64,000 nucleotides of DNA from Leptidea sinapis (taxonomy: Eukaryota > Arthropoda > Insecta > Lepidoptera > Pieridae). Of this stretch, positions 11,460-23,100 are shown in pieces; position 1 is the first letter of the stretch; the number at the start of each line of letters is the position of its first letter. The stretch is from the NCBI RefSeq assembly GCF_905404315.1, contig NC_066265.1, positions 11,827,501-11,891,500 of the forward strand, written 5' to 3'. Position numbers and translations under genes: made by a program. The notes below the pieces were generated by a model, which was not told the DNA's origin, searched no databases, and saw nothing but the letters and a program-made list of their open reading frames with translations.

Positions 11460-11885
11460 GGAACTTTTATCGGATTAAATGTAGCTTATATATTAGTTCT
11501 GGGTAGAATCTATATCCATATCCATCCGAATTGGTTAATTACCTGTGGCGTTAAAGAAAAATAATAATACGTTCGTTTCGGGTTTTCAAAATCCCGGAGG
11601 AACCATTATTACAGGATAACAAGTAAAAATATGTCTAATAAGGATATAATCTATCTCCATTCTAAATTTCAGCCGAATCGGATAATTAAAAGTAAATAAG
11701 TAAATTTCAGCTTTTATAAATCCCACCCGTGGATTTTTACGGGATAAAAAGTAGCCTATGTGTTAATTCAGGGTATAATCTATATTCATTCTAAATTTCA
11801 GCCAAATCCGTTTAGTAGTTTTTGCTTGAAAGAGTAACAAACATACACACAAACACACACACACACACACACAATCTTTCGCTTT
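11460..11885 (+). repeat. Interspersed repeat with internal duplication and AC microsatellite
   Basis: Three related blocks, near 11468, 11615 and 11742, each read roughly 'GGGATAA(A)AAGTA...TATAATCTATATTCATTCTAAA' and the end reads AGTAGTTTTTGCTTGAAAGAG, then (CA)n at about 11834-11872 and CTTTCGCTTTTATAATATTA. This tail is common in lepidopteran non-autonomous elements; which class (RTE-mobilised or Helitron) I cannot decide. Confidence 0.5.
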
Positions 11886-12361
11886 TATAATATTATGTGA
11901 TATTTTATTACGTTTACAATGAAATGAATCTTGAAATTGAAATGTAGTGAAAGATGCGGCTTTAAACGTAGGTTTTCTTCAAGAAGGTCGGCTTTACATT
12001 CAATTCTATTTACGAAGGCTTTCCACCCGTCGCGCAATTGATTTAGACTTTCTTTTGCATCAATGCAAATAGTGTCAGTAAAAGCAAGAAAACGTTCTTT
12101 CTCGAGCACCAAGGGTATCTCATTGGTAACGAGAACAAAGAGTTTAAATTATGTTGCATATTATTTTCTAGAGCATTCCTACTTTTGAATACATTGATAC
12201 TATATACTTTGTTAACCGACTTCGAAAAGGAGGAGGTTCTGAATTCGATTGGTATTTTATTCCGATCCGATTTCCGTGATTCTTCTTTAGTTTGATGCGG
12301 AATTTGTATCAAATGGACACATAAGAATCAAAACTTGTATTTTAAAAAGAATTGTATCTGA

Positions 12362-12722
12362 CGAATTATAAGGATAGCCCATATATTTGATCCATAGACA
12401 TCATAAAGTCAAAATAATATATTTTGTTGCTAAGGCCTACATCGGTACATTTTTACATGTTGTTTCAAAGCAATCTCAAATGTATTAGGTATATGAAAAA
12501 TCACAATTATTCAATCGAAATTATACGGTTGATTTATTATTATATTGAATTAAAACGATATAAAATATTAATTTTAGTCTCTCGCTGTCATTCTTATTAG
12601 TCTGTGCTATCATTGTCACTCGCTCTTGACCTTCGTTTGTGTTGTGTTGTGTGTTCTCAGCGTCTCAGTAATTCTGTTTTTTTTATACCTACTTAAAACT
12701 TTGCTATTTTAAGATTTGATTT
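12362..12722 (-). repeat. Element R, copy 1
   Basis: About 360 bp with a second copy in the same orientation at 14612-14974 (the two agree closely across TTGCTAAGGCCTACATCGGT, GTCATTCTTATTAGTCTGTG and GTTGTGTTGTGTGTTCTCAG). This copy lacks the oligo-T start and the flanking duplication of the other. Placed on the minus strand by analogy with copy 2, where the poly(A) end fixes the orientation. Confidence 0.6.
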
Positions 12723-12750
12723 TTTAGTAAACATAATAACAGAGTAAACA

Positions 12751-12953
12751 TACAAATGATTTAAGTTTTCTTTAGTGTTAATTCCGCCAATATTTGTTTT
12801 TAAACAATTCGACTTCGAGACTTCAGTCTCGTGCCAGATTTGGGCGAGACAACACGTCCTGAGGATGCCTCGTGTACAGGCGAAATACGTGTCAAATTGT
12901 TTGAAAACAAATTTTGGCGGAATTTACACTAAAGAAAACTTAAATTATTTGTA
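12751..12953. mobile_element. 203-bp foldback element enclosing a small structured core
   Basis: Two 63-bp arms (12751-12813 and 12891-12953) are reverse complements at 58 of 63 positions, with landmarks TTAAGTTTTCTTTAGTGT and AATTCCGCCAA. TA stands at both outer ends, as expected for a Tc1/mariner-type target duplication. The 77-nt centre holds a perfect 7-bp palindrome (CGAGACT-TC-AGTCTCG, 12816-12831) and at 12852-12892 a helix ACACGT/ACGTGT closing CTGAGGA...GCC-loop-GGC...GAAA. No coding capacity; the 74-codon frame across it is incidental. Confidence 0.7.
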
Positions 12954-13959
12954 TAATTATGGATTTCCGCAAAGTAACGCCTACTTCAATAAATTTTAGT
13001 GTAAACATAATCAATCTATCAAAAAATAATTTAAATCATACTGTAATAGTATTGTTTTATACATATGTTATTAACTGCTCAATAATTATAACCTCAAAAT
13101 GGGATCATTTTTTTAATAATGCGACATCCTAAAGTGTCTGTTTTATAAATAATTTGTGAAGAGAACCTGTAGGACATATAACATATTTCAAGCGTTTTTT
13201 CATTGCTGACGGTGCTGGGGCGAATAATGTATGGACACAGAACATCGTCGTTTGGCACGTCCCGACATGCACTAGTCCGGTTTGTTTAAATACTACCTTA
13301 AAAGTAGTAGATATATCATTATAAAACAGATTTCAAATGCTTCCAATAAAACTTAGTTTTGAGACCACAACCACAGCAATCCGCGCATGTACATTCGACC
13401 TCTAATTTGCAATGTTCATAGTTGTAATTAGTTTTCTAACAGGCAATAACTGTAAGCAACAAGCGTGCGGTTACATCTGTTGTTTGTTTTACATATAAAT
13501 TATATGTGTATGTACTCTATCCACTACCCACGCTGTAGTAATTCAAGGACTTTTCTTCGACAATGATATGGGTTGACGTGTATTAAAATCTGTGTTATAT
13601 TACTGGGATATAAGAGGCTTTTTAAACGTGACGAAATGTGTTACGAACTCGGCACAGGAGATTTTATTACGTCAGCAACTGTCGAACAAACTCTTCCTAT
13701 GAACTCATGTATGACTCAATGACGTTGATGGGGTTAAAAAATTTTGGTGCCAGCAATCGACGGTAGTAGAACAAGCTAGCGAAACTCTAAGAAAAAAGCG
13801 ATTTACTCTATTGTATGAAACGTGCAGTCATTGATAGATTGACTGATGACGGCTATAATCTTGTAAATGACGGAGATAGCCGAAATCCACTACGTTTTAA
13901 GCAACTGTTCGCTTTCAAACATAGCCGGATTATACTTCGTGGCCAATAGCGATACTAAA

Positions 13960-14240
13960 TAGATACAGAACAACGTCTGTCGGGTCAATAATTTTTCATA
14001 ACATCAAGAATTATTTCGTAACATATGCTCCTTGTTGTTATAATGAAATTATAGTTTCACAGCAGAACTGTTAAACCAATAAATTGTCTCACAGAAAATA
14101 TGTCCATACAAAACAAATATTGGAAATAAAAATAATTATGGGTCCCAAACCAAAATAAGGTCTGTCCTATCTCTCAAGTTGGACTAAACTGCACTTGATG
14201 AAGTAATCCCCATTTAAATCCGTTCATTAGTTTAGGAGTA
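13960..14240 (-). repeat. Repeat family F, copy 2, with a Helitron-like end fragment
   Basis: Reverse-complement copy of 10860-11395 without the insertion. At its left edge (13963-13985) lies AACAACGTCTGTCGGGTCAA, the minus-strand end sequence of the Helitron-like units without the final GCTAG, so a truncated unit adjoins it. Confidence 0.65.
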
Positions 14241-14281
14241 CATCGCGGACAAACAACGTGTCACGTAATTAATACATATTA

Positions 14282-14525
14282 TTAAGAAGATAAATAATTG
14301 AAGGCCTTATTTTCGTCACCGCTATTTACAGGAACAATAATATCTATGTTATGTTTTAATTTATTTCTGATGTAATCACCTGTACAAATCATTGATACCA
14401 ATGGCCAGATGATGGCAAAAATTAGGAAAATAGTTACTATATATTTTTTTATTTTGGCCGGCAAATGGGCATTTCCTTTGTGAATGGTGGGTAGTGCCTT
14501 ATTGAAATTAATTAATTCCTGCTAC
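14282..14525 (-). other. Open frame with one membrane segment, possible orphan exon
   Basis: A minus-strand frame runs from an AG at about 14522 (…TGTAGCAG|GAATTAATT) to a TAA at 14282-14284, about 79 codons. It holds a strongly hydrophobic stretch IVTIFLIFAIIWPLVSMI followed by charged residues. This could be an exon of a membrane protein such as a chemoreceptor or a decayed gene fragment, but I recognise no family and no partner exon. It may be chance. Confidence 0.2.
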
Positions 14526-14602
14526 ATGTGATAGAATAAAAATAAGCATGCAACTGATTCATTTACATGGATGTGTTCATTTTGAATTAGATTCATTTAT
14601 CT

Positions 14603-14974
14603 TTTTTTTTTGTGAATTATAAGGATAGCCGACATATTTGATCCATAGACTGCAAAAAAGCATAATAATCTATTTTGTTGCTAAGGCCTACATCGGTACA
14701 TTTTTACATGTTGTTTCATAGCAATCTCAAATTGATTAGGTATATTAAAAATCACAATTATTCAATTCTATCTCATACGCTTTATTTATTATTATCTTGA
14801 ATGAAAACGATATAAAATATTAATTTTAGTCTCGCGCTGTCATTCTTATTAGTCTGTGCTGTCACTGTCACTCGCTCTTGACCTTCATTTGTGTTGTGTT
14901 GTGTGTTCTCAGCGTCTCGGTAATTCTGTTTTTTTTATACCTACTTAAAACTCGGCTATTTTAAGATTTGAATT
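14603..14974 (-). mobile_element. Element R, copy 2: retroposed copy with 33-bp target duplication
   Basis: The insert begins with a run of T (14602-14611), i.e. a poly(A) tail on the minus strand, and is bracketed by 33-bp direct repeats at 14570-14602 and 14975-15007 (GATGTGTTCATTTTGAATTA..., 31 of 33 identical). Poly(A) plus a long target duplication is the signature of LINE-driven retroposition. The body matches 12362-12722. No tRNA-like A and B boxes and no coding frame were seen, so it may be a retrocopied non-coding transcript or 5'/3' UTR, or an unusual SINE. Confidence 0.7.
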
Positions 14975-15007
14975 GATGTGTGAATTTTGAATTAGATTCA
15001 TTTATCT

Positions 15008-17190
15008 GAAAGCAGATCGAACCAACGTTACGTTCTTAAATATGTTGAATCTTCGTTTATGCCAACGGCATAATAATTTAATCTATATTTTCTCTATTTC
15101 GTATCTTAATATTTTTTAAATACACCTCCATGGTAAATCAGACATACATGAATTCATTTTATTTTGGCGTTTGGGACATAAATAGTTGTTAACCATACAA
15201 TGATTAAAAACATGCAATTAAATACGGTAACACCAATTTAATACAATAAACATCTTAACACCATTTTCTTTTTGAAATAATCTGACCAATCAGTCACTAA
15301 ACAATTTATTATTTACAATAATTAACTCAATTATTATTATAGCTACGTACTTTTTTGTCTAACACAATGGCTGTTTTGTTGTATTTTATATTTTATTTAG
15401 AAATATTATGCATAACATTTACTTAAAGTACAAACTAATAAAATTGGTTATTGGCAATTTCTATGTCACAACACGAGAGAAATTTATACGAATGTAAATT
15501 CGTTTTATTTTTCTAGAAAATTAAAAAAATCCATGAATATTTTCATAAAACAATATTTTTCAGTTATGTATTTAACTCGCCAAGATCCGTAATATAATAC
15601 TAAAAATATGGTTGCTTATTATTCTTGAAAAATTAAGATTAAAATACAAAGAATTATAGTGATCTTGACTGTCAAACAACTTGTTTTAGCGAGCCGGGAA
15701 CTCAATGATACTTCTTTATTCCAACGAGTCATCAAAAATGCTTTGTCGTCATCTCATAAATATTAATTAAAATGCCAGGTTGAGATTCTTCAAATGTAGT
15801 TCAGTTCAGCTGTATCATACCACACAGTACATAAAGTATGACTTATTATAAATTTAGTATCGAAATCTATTTTGTATTACGAAGCTATTGAAGAATTTAT
15901 CCATGTGTCTACTGCGACATATAATGATGCAATAACCCTGAAAAAAGCTTTAAAAAAAGTCTGTGTAAGATTTTCAATGTATAATATCACTCTTAAACAT
16001 AATGAAAGACAATTAAATTCCTAAAACAAAATTCAAGTTATGTTATATTTCAAACACATTACTTATTCAATAACAAAAACAGCCATTGGCGGCAAACGAA
16101 ACAAAATGGCGGCTGCAGAAATTTGGAGGCTGTTCCCAACCCGGCGAATAACTTCGGATAAGTCGATTGATGTGATTTGTTTTCTGTCATCGAAACCTTT
16201 TTTGTTTCTTACTTTTTATTGCCCATTGATAGTTGACGATGTTTGAAAGTTTTCGAACAGCCTTCATGGAATGTGACCGCCATTTAACAGCTAATTTTAA
16301 CATTTTTTTTCTGGTTTCAATTGCAACTGTTCGAAAACTTTGCACCGCTTTTAGCTTCCGTTGCATGCATTTTTGTTTTTGCACTCACTTTATTCATCTA
16401 TTTATGTCATTGTATTACAATACTTAAGAACAGCTTTAATCTGTGGATGAACTAATTTAAAGGAAATTGGAGTTGTTTAGTAAATTTAATAAGAATTATT
16501 TTCTTGCTTGGCTGCATAGGTAAATGATTAATAGAATTTCAAAATTATTATTGACGAAATTATATTTAAGTGAGTTGTTACTTGCTAGTTAAATCGCAAT
16601 AGATTTTCGTAGCAAATAATAACTACTTATAATTCCCATATAATATTACGAATCTAATACTCAAATCTGAGTTAGCTTGCTTCTAGCTTAGATTTGGGGT
16701 TGCTGCCCATTTAAAAGGTGTTAGTACCGTCTTTTTTTATTTTATCATTTAGGTCCAAAACTAACTAATATCAATAATACCTTTAGATTTGGCGAGAAAC
16801 TGACGCTCTTTTGATTAGTCATGCATTTACAGTTTTAGTAGTTGAATTGTCTTTGTCATTCGTTTCTTTTCCAGTGTTGTTTGCACTGCTTTCGGACTCA
16901 GTATTTTATCTTAGTTATCTTATTATTTATATTTTTTATTTCATAATTAGCTATTACCATGCTTTTTATATATTATAATTCGAACCATCAATCAATAATT
17001 TATTATTCCAAAACTACTTTTTTCCTTCCTTTTCACTTTTCGCCTCCTTCGTTAGCTTCAGTAAAATTCGCTATACGAGCATACTTAATCATATACTTGT
17101 GTTATCTAAATTTGGGATAGTAGCAGTTTTTTACGTGAAACATGAAAATCAGCTGTATTAGATATTGTCTGATTAATCATTTATTTATAG
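15008..17190. other. Gene-free stretch upstream of the first visible channel exon
   Basis: Most likely intron of the channel gene, since exon 17191-17344 begins inside a codon and needs an upstream partner. I found no S1-S5 or pore exon here. A spaced inverted repeat (15-bp perfect arms AAAGTTTTCGAACAG at 16246-16260 and its complement at 16327-16341) is the only structure noted. Confidence 0.4.
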
Positions 17191-20100
17191 ATACGTGTTC
17201 ACAATAGTAAGCTACTTGATTGGAGTGTTTATCTTCGCTACGATCGTCGGTCAAGTTGGGAATGTGATCACCAACAGAAACGCAAACAGATTAGAATTTG
17301 AAAGACTTTTGGATGGAGCTAAAACTTATATGAGACATCATAAGGTAATTATAGTTTTATTAAAATAAATAATAGAACAAGCATTTGGTCTTAAGTATAT
17401 TGTATTAAATATACCGTTGTCTTGTACCCATAGTACAGGATATGCCTAGTTTGGGGCAAGATAATTTGTGTAAAAGTGTGTCAATCATTCGTGTGTAAAA
17501 GTATGACTTATGATGCTAAGCGGTATAATGTTCTCATTACAGTGATAATACGTACGTGATGCGTAAACTTTAGATCCCTTACTTTAGTATTACTCTCTGT
17601 TTTGGCATATTGAAATTTCACTTAAACACAAAGCCCAGAAAGCTTTGAATGACATTATAATAAATCAAAGTAAATAGCTGTATCATTGTTTACGTTATTT
17701 TTAATGTCAAATGAAAATGGCATTTCAATGGCAGACGAATTTTTATAGTACTAAGGGATTTAAGAGATACTTTTTCTCCGGCTATTGGTGAATTATAAAA
17801 TCTGATTTCAAAAATTCGAATCTATTTATAATTAAATAACCTATGATGAAGCGTTCCACGATACTCAAATGTTCGCTGAGGCCTGATGACACTTACACGT
17901 CTATACTGGACAATACAAGAGCAAAAAAGGTATACAATCAGATAAATTAGTAGAAAAGTCAAACAAAAAATGATGACAGCTGACCAAGTGATGAAGTGAT
18001 AATAAATGGAGATAAATTAGAATAATGTTCTCACGAACCTTTTATTTTTACTACAAGTATTTTATTGGGCATAAAAGTAACATTTATTGCATTTAAGAAA
18101 ATTACAACATCAGTTAAATAAATGGATTCAAAGGAAAGCGCAAACTGATAAACAATTAAATTATCCAATTAATATCTCTCTCAATAGTTTACAAGCTATG
18201 TTGCAGGAAAGTTTTCGCAACGGTTGGTTTCACAACTTCGAGTCGTTACTAGTTTGATTTGTGAAGTGAGACGTGTATCCGTTGCCGAAGTGTAAATGTA
18301 TGAAATAAAGAAGATTCTGTTAAATGTTCGTTGATGTTTACTGTAGAGACGATGAGCTAATGATAATAACATAAAACTTCATAAAATTTAAATTCAAATT
18401 TGAAGATTGATCGAGGCTGTTGTAAGCAACAAACTAACAGACACATTTTGGATATCAATTCAATTATAATATCACGTTACTTAAAATGAACTAGGTGTTT
18501 GGTACACGTGATGGATGTGTACATTCCATTAAAAATTTGGCGATGTACGATAAACGACTTTATAAAGCGCATACGAAAGGGTTGAGACTACTGCTAGATG
18601 CCAGAAAAGTAAGATAAGGTGTATGGAGGAATGAAAAGTCTTTCTTCCCCTCTGGAAGACAAGTGTGATTGTGTGAAGATGCCGATGTGGCAAACACTTT
18701 TGGAGTCCATAGATAGATAATTAATAAATTGTATTTCTAGGTCCCAGGAGGTATGAAGCGCCGAGTTCTACGATGGTACGATTACTCCTGGTCTCGAGGG
18801 AGGATACAGGGAGGGGGAGACATCAACACAGCACTCGGACTGTTACCTGACAAGTTGAAGACGGAACTGGCGCTCCACGTCAACTTGAGCGTGCTCAAGA
18901 AGGTTCGTAAATATGAGACAACAATTACTTATATATAACTTATATACTTATATATAATAGCCAAAAATGCACCACATGCGAGAAACAATCAAAATTCGGT
19001 TTCTTATAAGATAAGCGCACTGATTTCGCATATTAGATGATCTGATAAAATATATCTTAAGCTGCATTTAGTGCTCGAAGTGGTCTCGGTCGCTCGGTCA
19101 GCGTCGCACTGAACGAACTTATTTATCGCCATAGCGCGTCAGCGGATCAACGTATGCCGGACCGACGAGCTCGATCGGTGATTTACGTCAGCGCGATGTT
19201 GCTATCTATACGCGCGTAGTATTTCATCAGCGGCGGACAGAAAGCGATCATATGTTTTCATTGCTACGGCTGGAACGCATTAGAACGCCGCTGCGCTGCG
19301 CGTCGCTTCACGTCGCTAGACGGTACCTACCGCACTACAACTGCAGTCAGCGGCAGCTCGCGTCATTTCTATAGCGTGCGAGCAACATTTCAAGTTGAGC
19401 GATAGTAGGTAGATCTGTTCATTATATCTTTATTGTGTGCAGAAGAACCTATTAATCCAAGAGAAAAAAAAAAATAAGATCTCAAAGTCAAATATAATTT
19501 ATTCAATTAGCTTAAACTAAGCGCTTTTGAATCGTCACTATAAATATTTCTTTTAAATTACTGAATCTACCATAATATTTCGGAAAAATTAGAGCTCTTT
19601 TCAATCAATAGAGTATTTTACAATGGCTGTAATATACTAAATATGTTAGTTTGTAAGGGTATGCATCCAGTATAAATCAAATTATTAATTTATTAAATTT
19701 ACTAAATTAATAATTAAATTATTTCTATTTAGTTACTAAAATTAATTAAATTATATGAAAAAACTTATAAACGTAGGAATTAACAGTATGCATCAGTATG
19801 CATACTGTTAATTGTCGCGTCAGTACGCGACGCGCCGCTTGCTGTGTCGCACTGAGCAACGGTGCACTGCGCGTCGCGGCAGAGTTGCCTCCGAGAGAAT
19901 ATTTTGACGTGCAGTGCAGCACCGCTCTGGTGCGACATGTTCCATACGAAATGGTTGAAATAATATTTTGACGCTTAGTGCCGCATAGTGCAGCGCTGCG
20001 CTAATGCGTTCCGGCCTTTAGAGCTACGCTTGACTGACGTCAGCGCTGAACGTCAGTCAAGCACTAAATGCAGGCTGCATTAGTTGTAATTTTACAGAGC

Positions 20101-23100
20101 GTATACCAAAGAGTATAATAATATATAGGGAAAAGAGAGCCCTCTCTGCGCATTATGAGCTGTCTATTTGAAAACTAGCGCCATCTGGAGATTGGCCTCG
20201 AAAATAACTATATATAAGCTCGAAATTATAAAATTCATTTTTAATGTTGTGGCGCAATTAAATAACTAACTCTACTCTCTAGTTAGTTATTTAATTTTGC
20301 CACAACATAGAACATAAAGGATAGATTTAGTAGTGTAAATATGCCAAATAGAACACGAGAACTACATGCGCAAACGTTAGAAGTAGCCTCCATTTTATGG
20401 CCAGTGGGCAGTGACAGAATTATAGAAAAGTTGAAAGGTTACAAAGCGAGTGACAGCTGACAAAGGTTTCATTTTCGGGCCAGTTAACAGATAGCACTAC
20501 AGTCTTCTGAGAACGTCACTTTAAGGCGTCTGTCCCACCCCTGACGTATACGAACGCACACCACATGCCTGTCTGGAAGTCTTTTACTTTGTCTTCTTAT
20601 TACCATTTCGTGTCCCTTAGTGCAGTACTCCCAATAGTATATATTGATTTTTAGAAGATATTAAAAATAATTAATTATCATATCCATATCACAGGTAACA
20701 ATATTCCAAGAATGCCAGCCAGAGTTTCTACATGACTTAGTACTAAAGATGAAAGCCTATATTTTCACACCTGGAGATTCAATATGCAGGAAAGGTAAAA
20801 CATTAAATATACACTTTTATAGTTAGTTAATAATACGAAGCACCATAATCAAACGGAGAAATATATATTCAGCTTATAAGTCAGTTATAGAACTTGTACT
20901 GTTGAGTTTCGGCTGAAAGGGTGTGGGTGCTGATGGGAATACAAGCAACTGATATATTACATATCAGCGTGACCAATTTTGATTTGTCAGTGCGTGCGTT
21001 AGCTTAGTTCATATACATATATAATCTAAGTGCGTTAGCTAGATTAAGAGCGCTTTCTACTACATCCGATCAGAGTCCGATGCGTACCCGTGATAATACT
21101 GAGTACCCGGGTCTGGAGTAGTAGTAGTTTTTTAATGAAAATAAGGGACGAGACGAGCAGGATATTTAACTGATGGTTTTTGATACGCCCTGCCAATTAC
21201 AATACAGTGCCGCTCCTGAGCAGCTCCAGAATTTTTGGAATCAGGATTCCTGAAAACCCTTTCTTGGTTTCAAGTGATTTGACGTTACTTACGGCCGTTC
21301 CCAAAATAGTATCTAGAGATAGAGATAAATTTCTACCTTCTACTGTCAGTAATTAGCTGTCAATAATCTGAAGCTGTCCCAATTTACCCGATAAGTCATT
21401 CTTATCGCCTTATATTGGGACGCGTGAATTGCAATTTCCATACAAACTTCTATCGCTGGTAAGCTATACTTCGTCCCATTGACAGACAGCGTGTACGGAT
21501 AAGGTGAGTTACCGTCGATGAGTTTATTGGGACAGAAAAGTCAACGATAGTTACGATTTTTATCTCAAGTAAGAGATAGACTGAATATTGGGAACGGCTA
21601 TTAGTACTATTCTTCATTTGTGTCGTTAGTACTACTCTCGATAAAGACACTTCAATGCCGATAAATCTATCTAAGATGCAACGAAAATCAATAACACAAA
21701 AATTTATAATAGCAAAAATGTTTCAGGCGAAGTGGCTCGTGAAATGTTTATAATAGCAGATGGAATTCTCGAAGTGATATCAGAAACTGGTAGAGTGCTG
21801 ACGACAATGAAGGCTGGCGACTTTTTTGGTGAAATTGGAATACTAAACTTGGATGGACTAAATAAGTATGTATATATCTTAACAAATCAAATTAAGTATC
21901 GGGGACCCAGTGCTCTGTAAACGGCTGGATCACTTGGCGTTGCGTATAGACGTCGCTTCATTAGGTGTCATCTACCGCATTTATCACGGGGAGTGTTCCG
22001 TAGAGCTGTTTCACCTGATTCCTGCCGCCAAATTCGCCCTTCACACCTTCGCTCGACACGCCACAGGTTAGGATATCATCCCCACCATCTGGATGTGTAG
22101 CGGTCCTCCACAGTGCGGTTTTCAAGGAGCTTTCGTCCTCGTACTACAAAGCTGTGGAATGAACTTCCTTGTGCGGTGTTTCCGGGATGATACATCATGG
22201 GTACCTTCAAAAAAAGCGCGTACACCTTCCTTAAAGGCAACGCTCTTATGATTCCTCTGGTGTTGCAAGAGAATGTGAGCGGCGGTGATCAATTAACACC
22301 AGGTGACCCGTACGCTCGTTTGTCCTATTCCATAAAAAAAAGTCAAAATATAAGTTTCAATTAATATGAAATAATATCGTTACCTGTATCATTAATAATG
22401 TCCAAATAAAATATGATTATCATAGTACATGTAACACTAATCTTTGATTTAAAATATTTTTCTGCATTTACTAAAATTGTTTTCAAAAACTTATTTACTC
22501 ACAGACGCACAGCCGATGTCCGCTCTGTTGGATATTCGGAGCTGTTTTCTCTTTCAAGAGAAGACGTGCTTGCTGCTATGAAGGACTATCCAGAAGCACA
22601 GGATATTCTGCAGACCTTGGGAAGAAAAAGATTGCAAGAAGCTAAAAATATGTCGAGACATAGAACTAAACGTAAGGATTTAATTTCATAGACAATTCAA
22701 TTTCTTTTTTTGTCTAAGCATAGTTCTATTCTACACATTGTTAATAAATGTTTCTTTTAGCGAAATATTTTTTTAATTTGTATTTATGAACTTATTAACT
22801 CAGAGGATATTTCGGCCCAGTTGCAAGTGTCATAGACGAGGGATAAGTGTAATTTATCAATATTGTCCTTTACTTTAAATTGTTTATTGAGAACAGAATG
22901 TTTTAATTATATTAAATTAAATTAAATACCATATCAAGTATTGTAAATATTCTTATAAAGATTGTTATATGTTGCGTATAAATATTCCTCTTTTAATTAA
23001 AAATCAGAAGTTTTTTTTTCCAAAATAAGGGACGAGACGAGCAGGACCTTCAGTTGATTGCAATTGATAAGCCCTGCCCTTAACAGTGCAGTGCCGCTCA

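Noticed and set aside
16040..16427. Overlapping open frames on both strands
   Set aside because: No domain, poor codon character and they overlap a spaced inverted repeat; best explained as chance.
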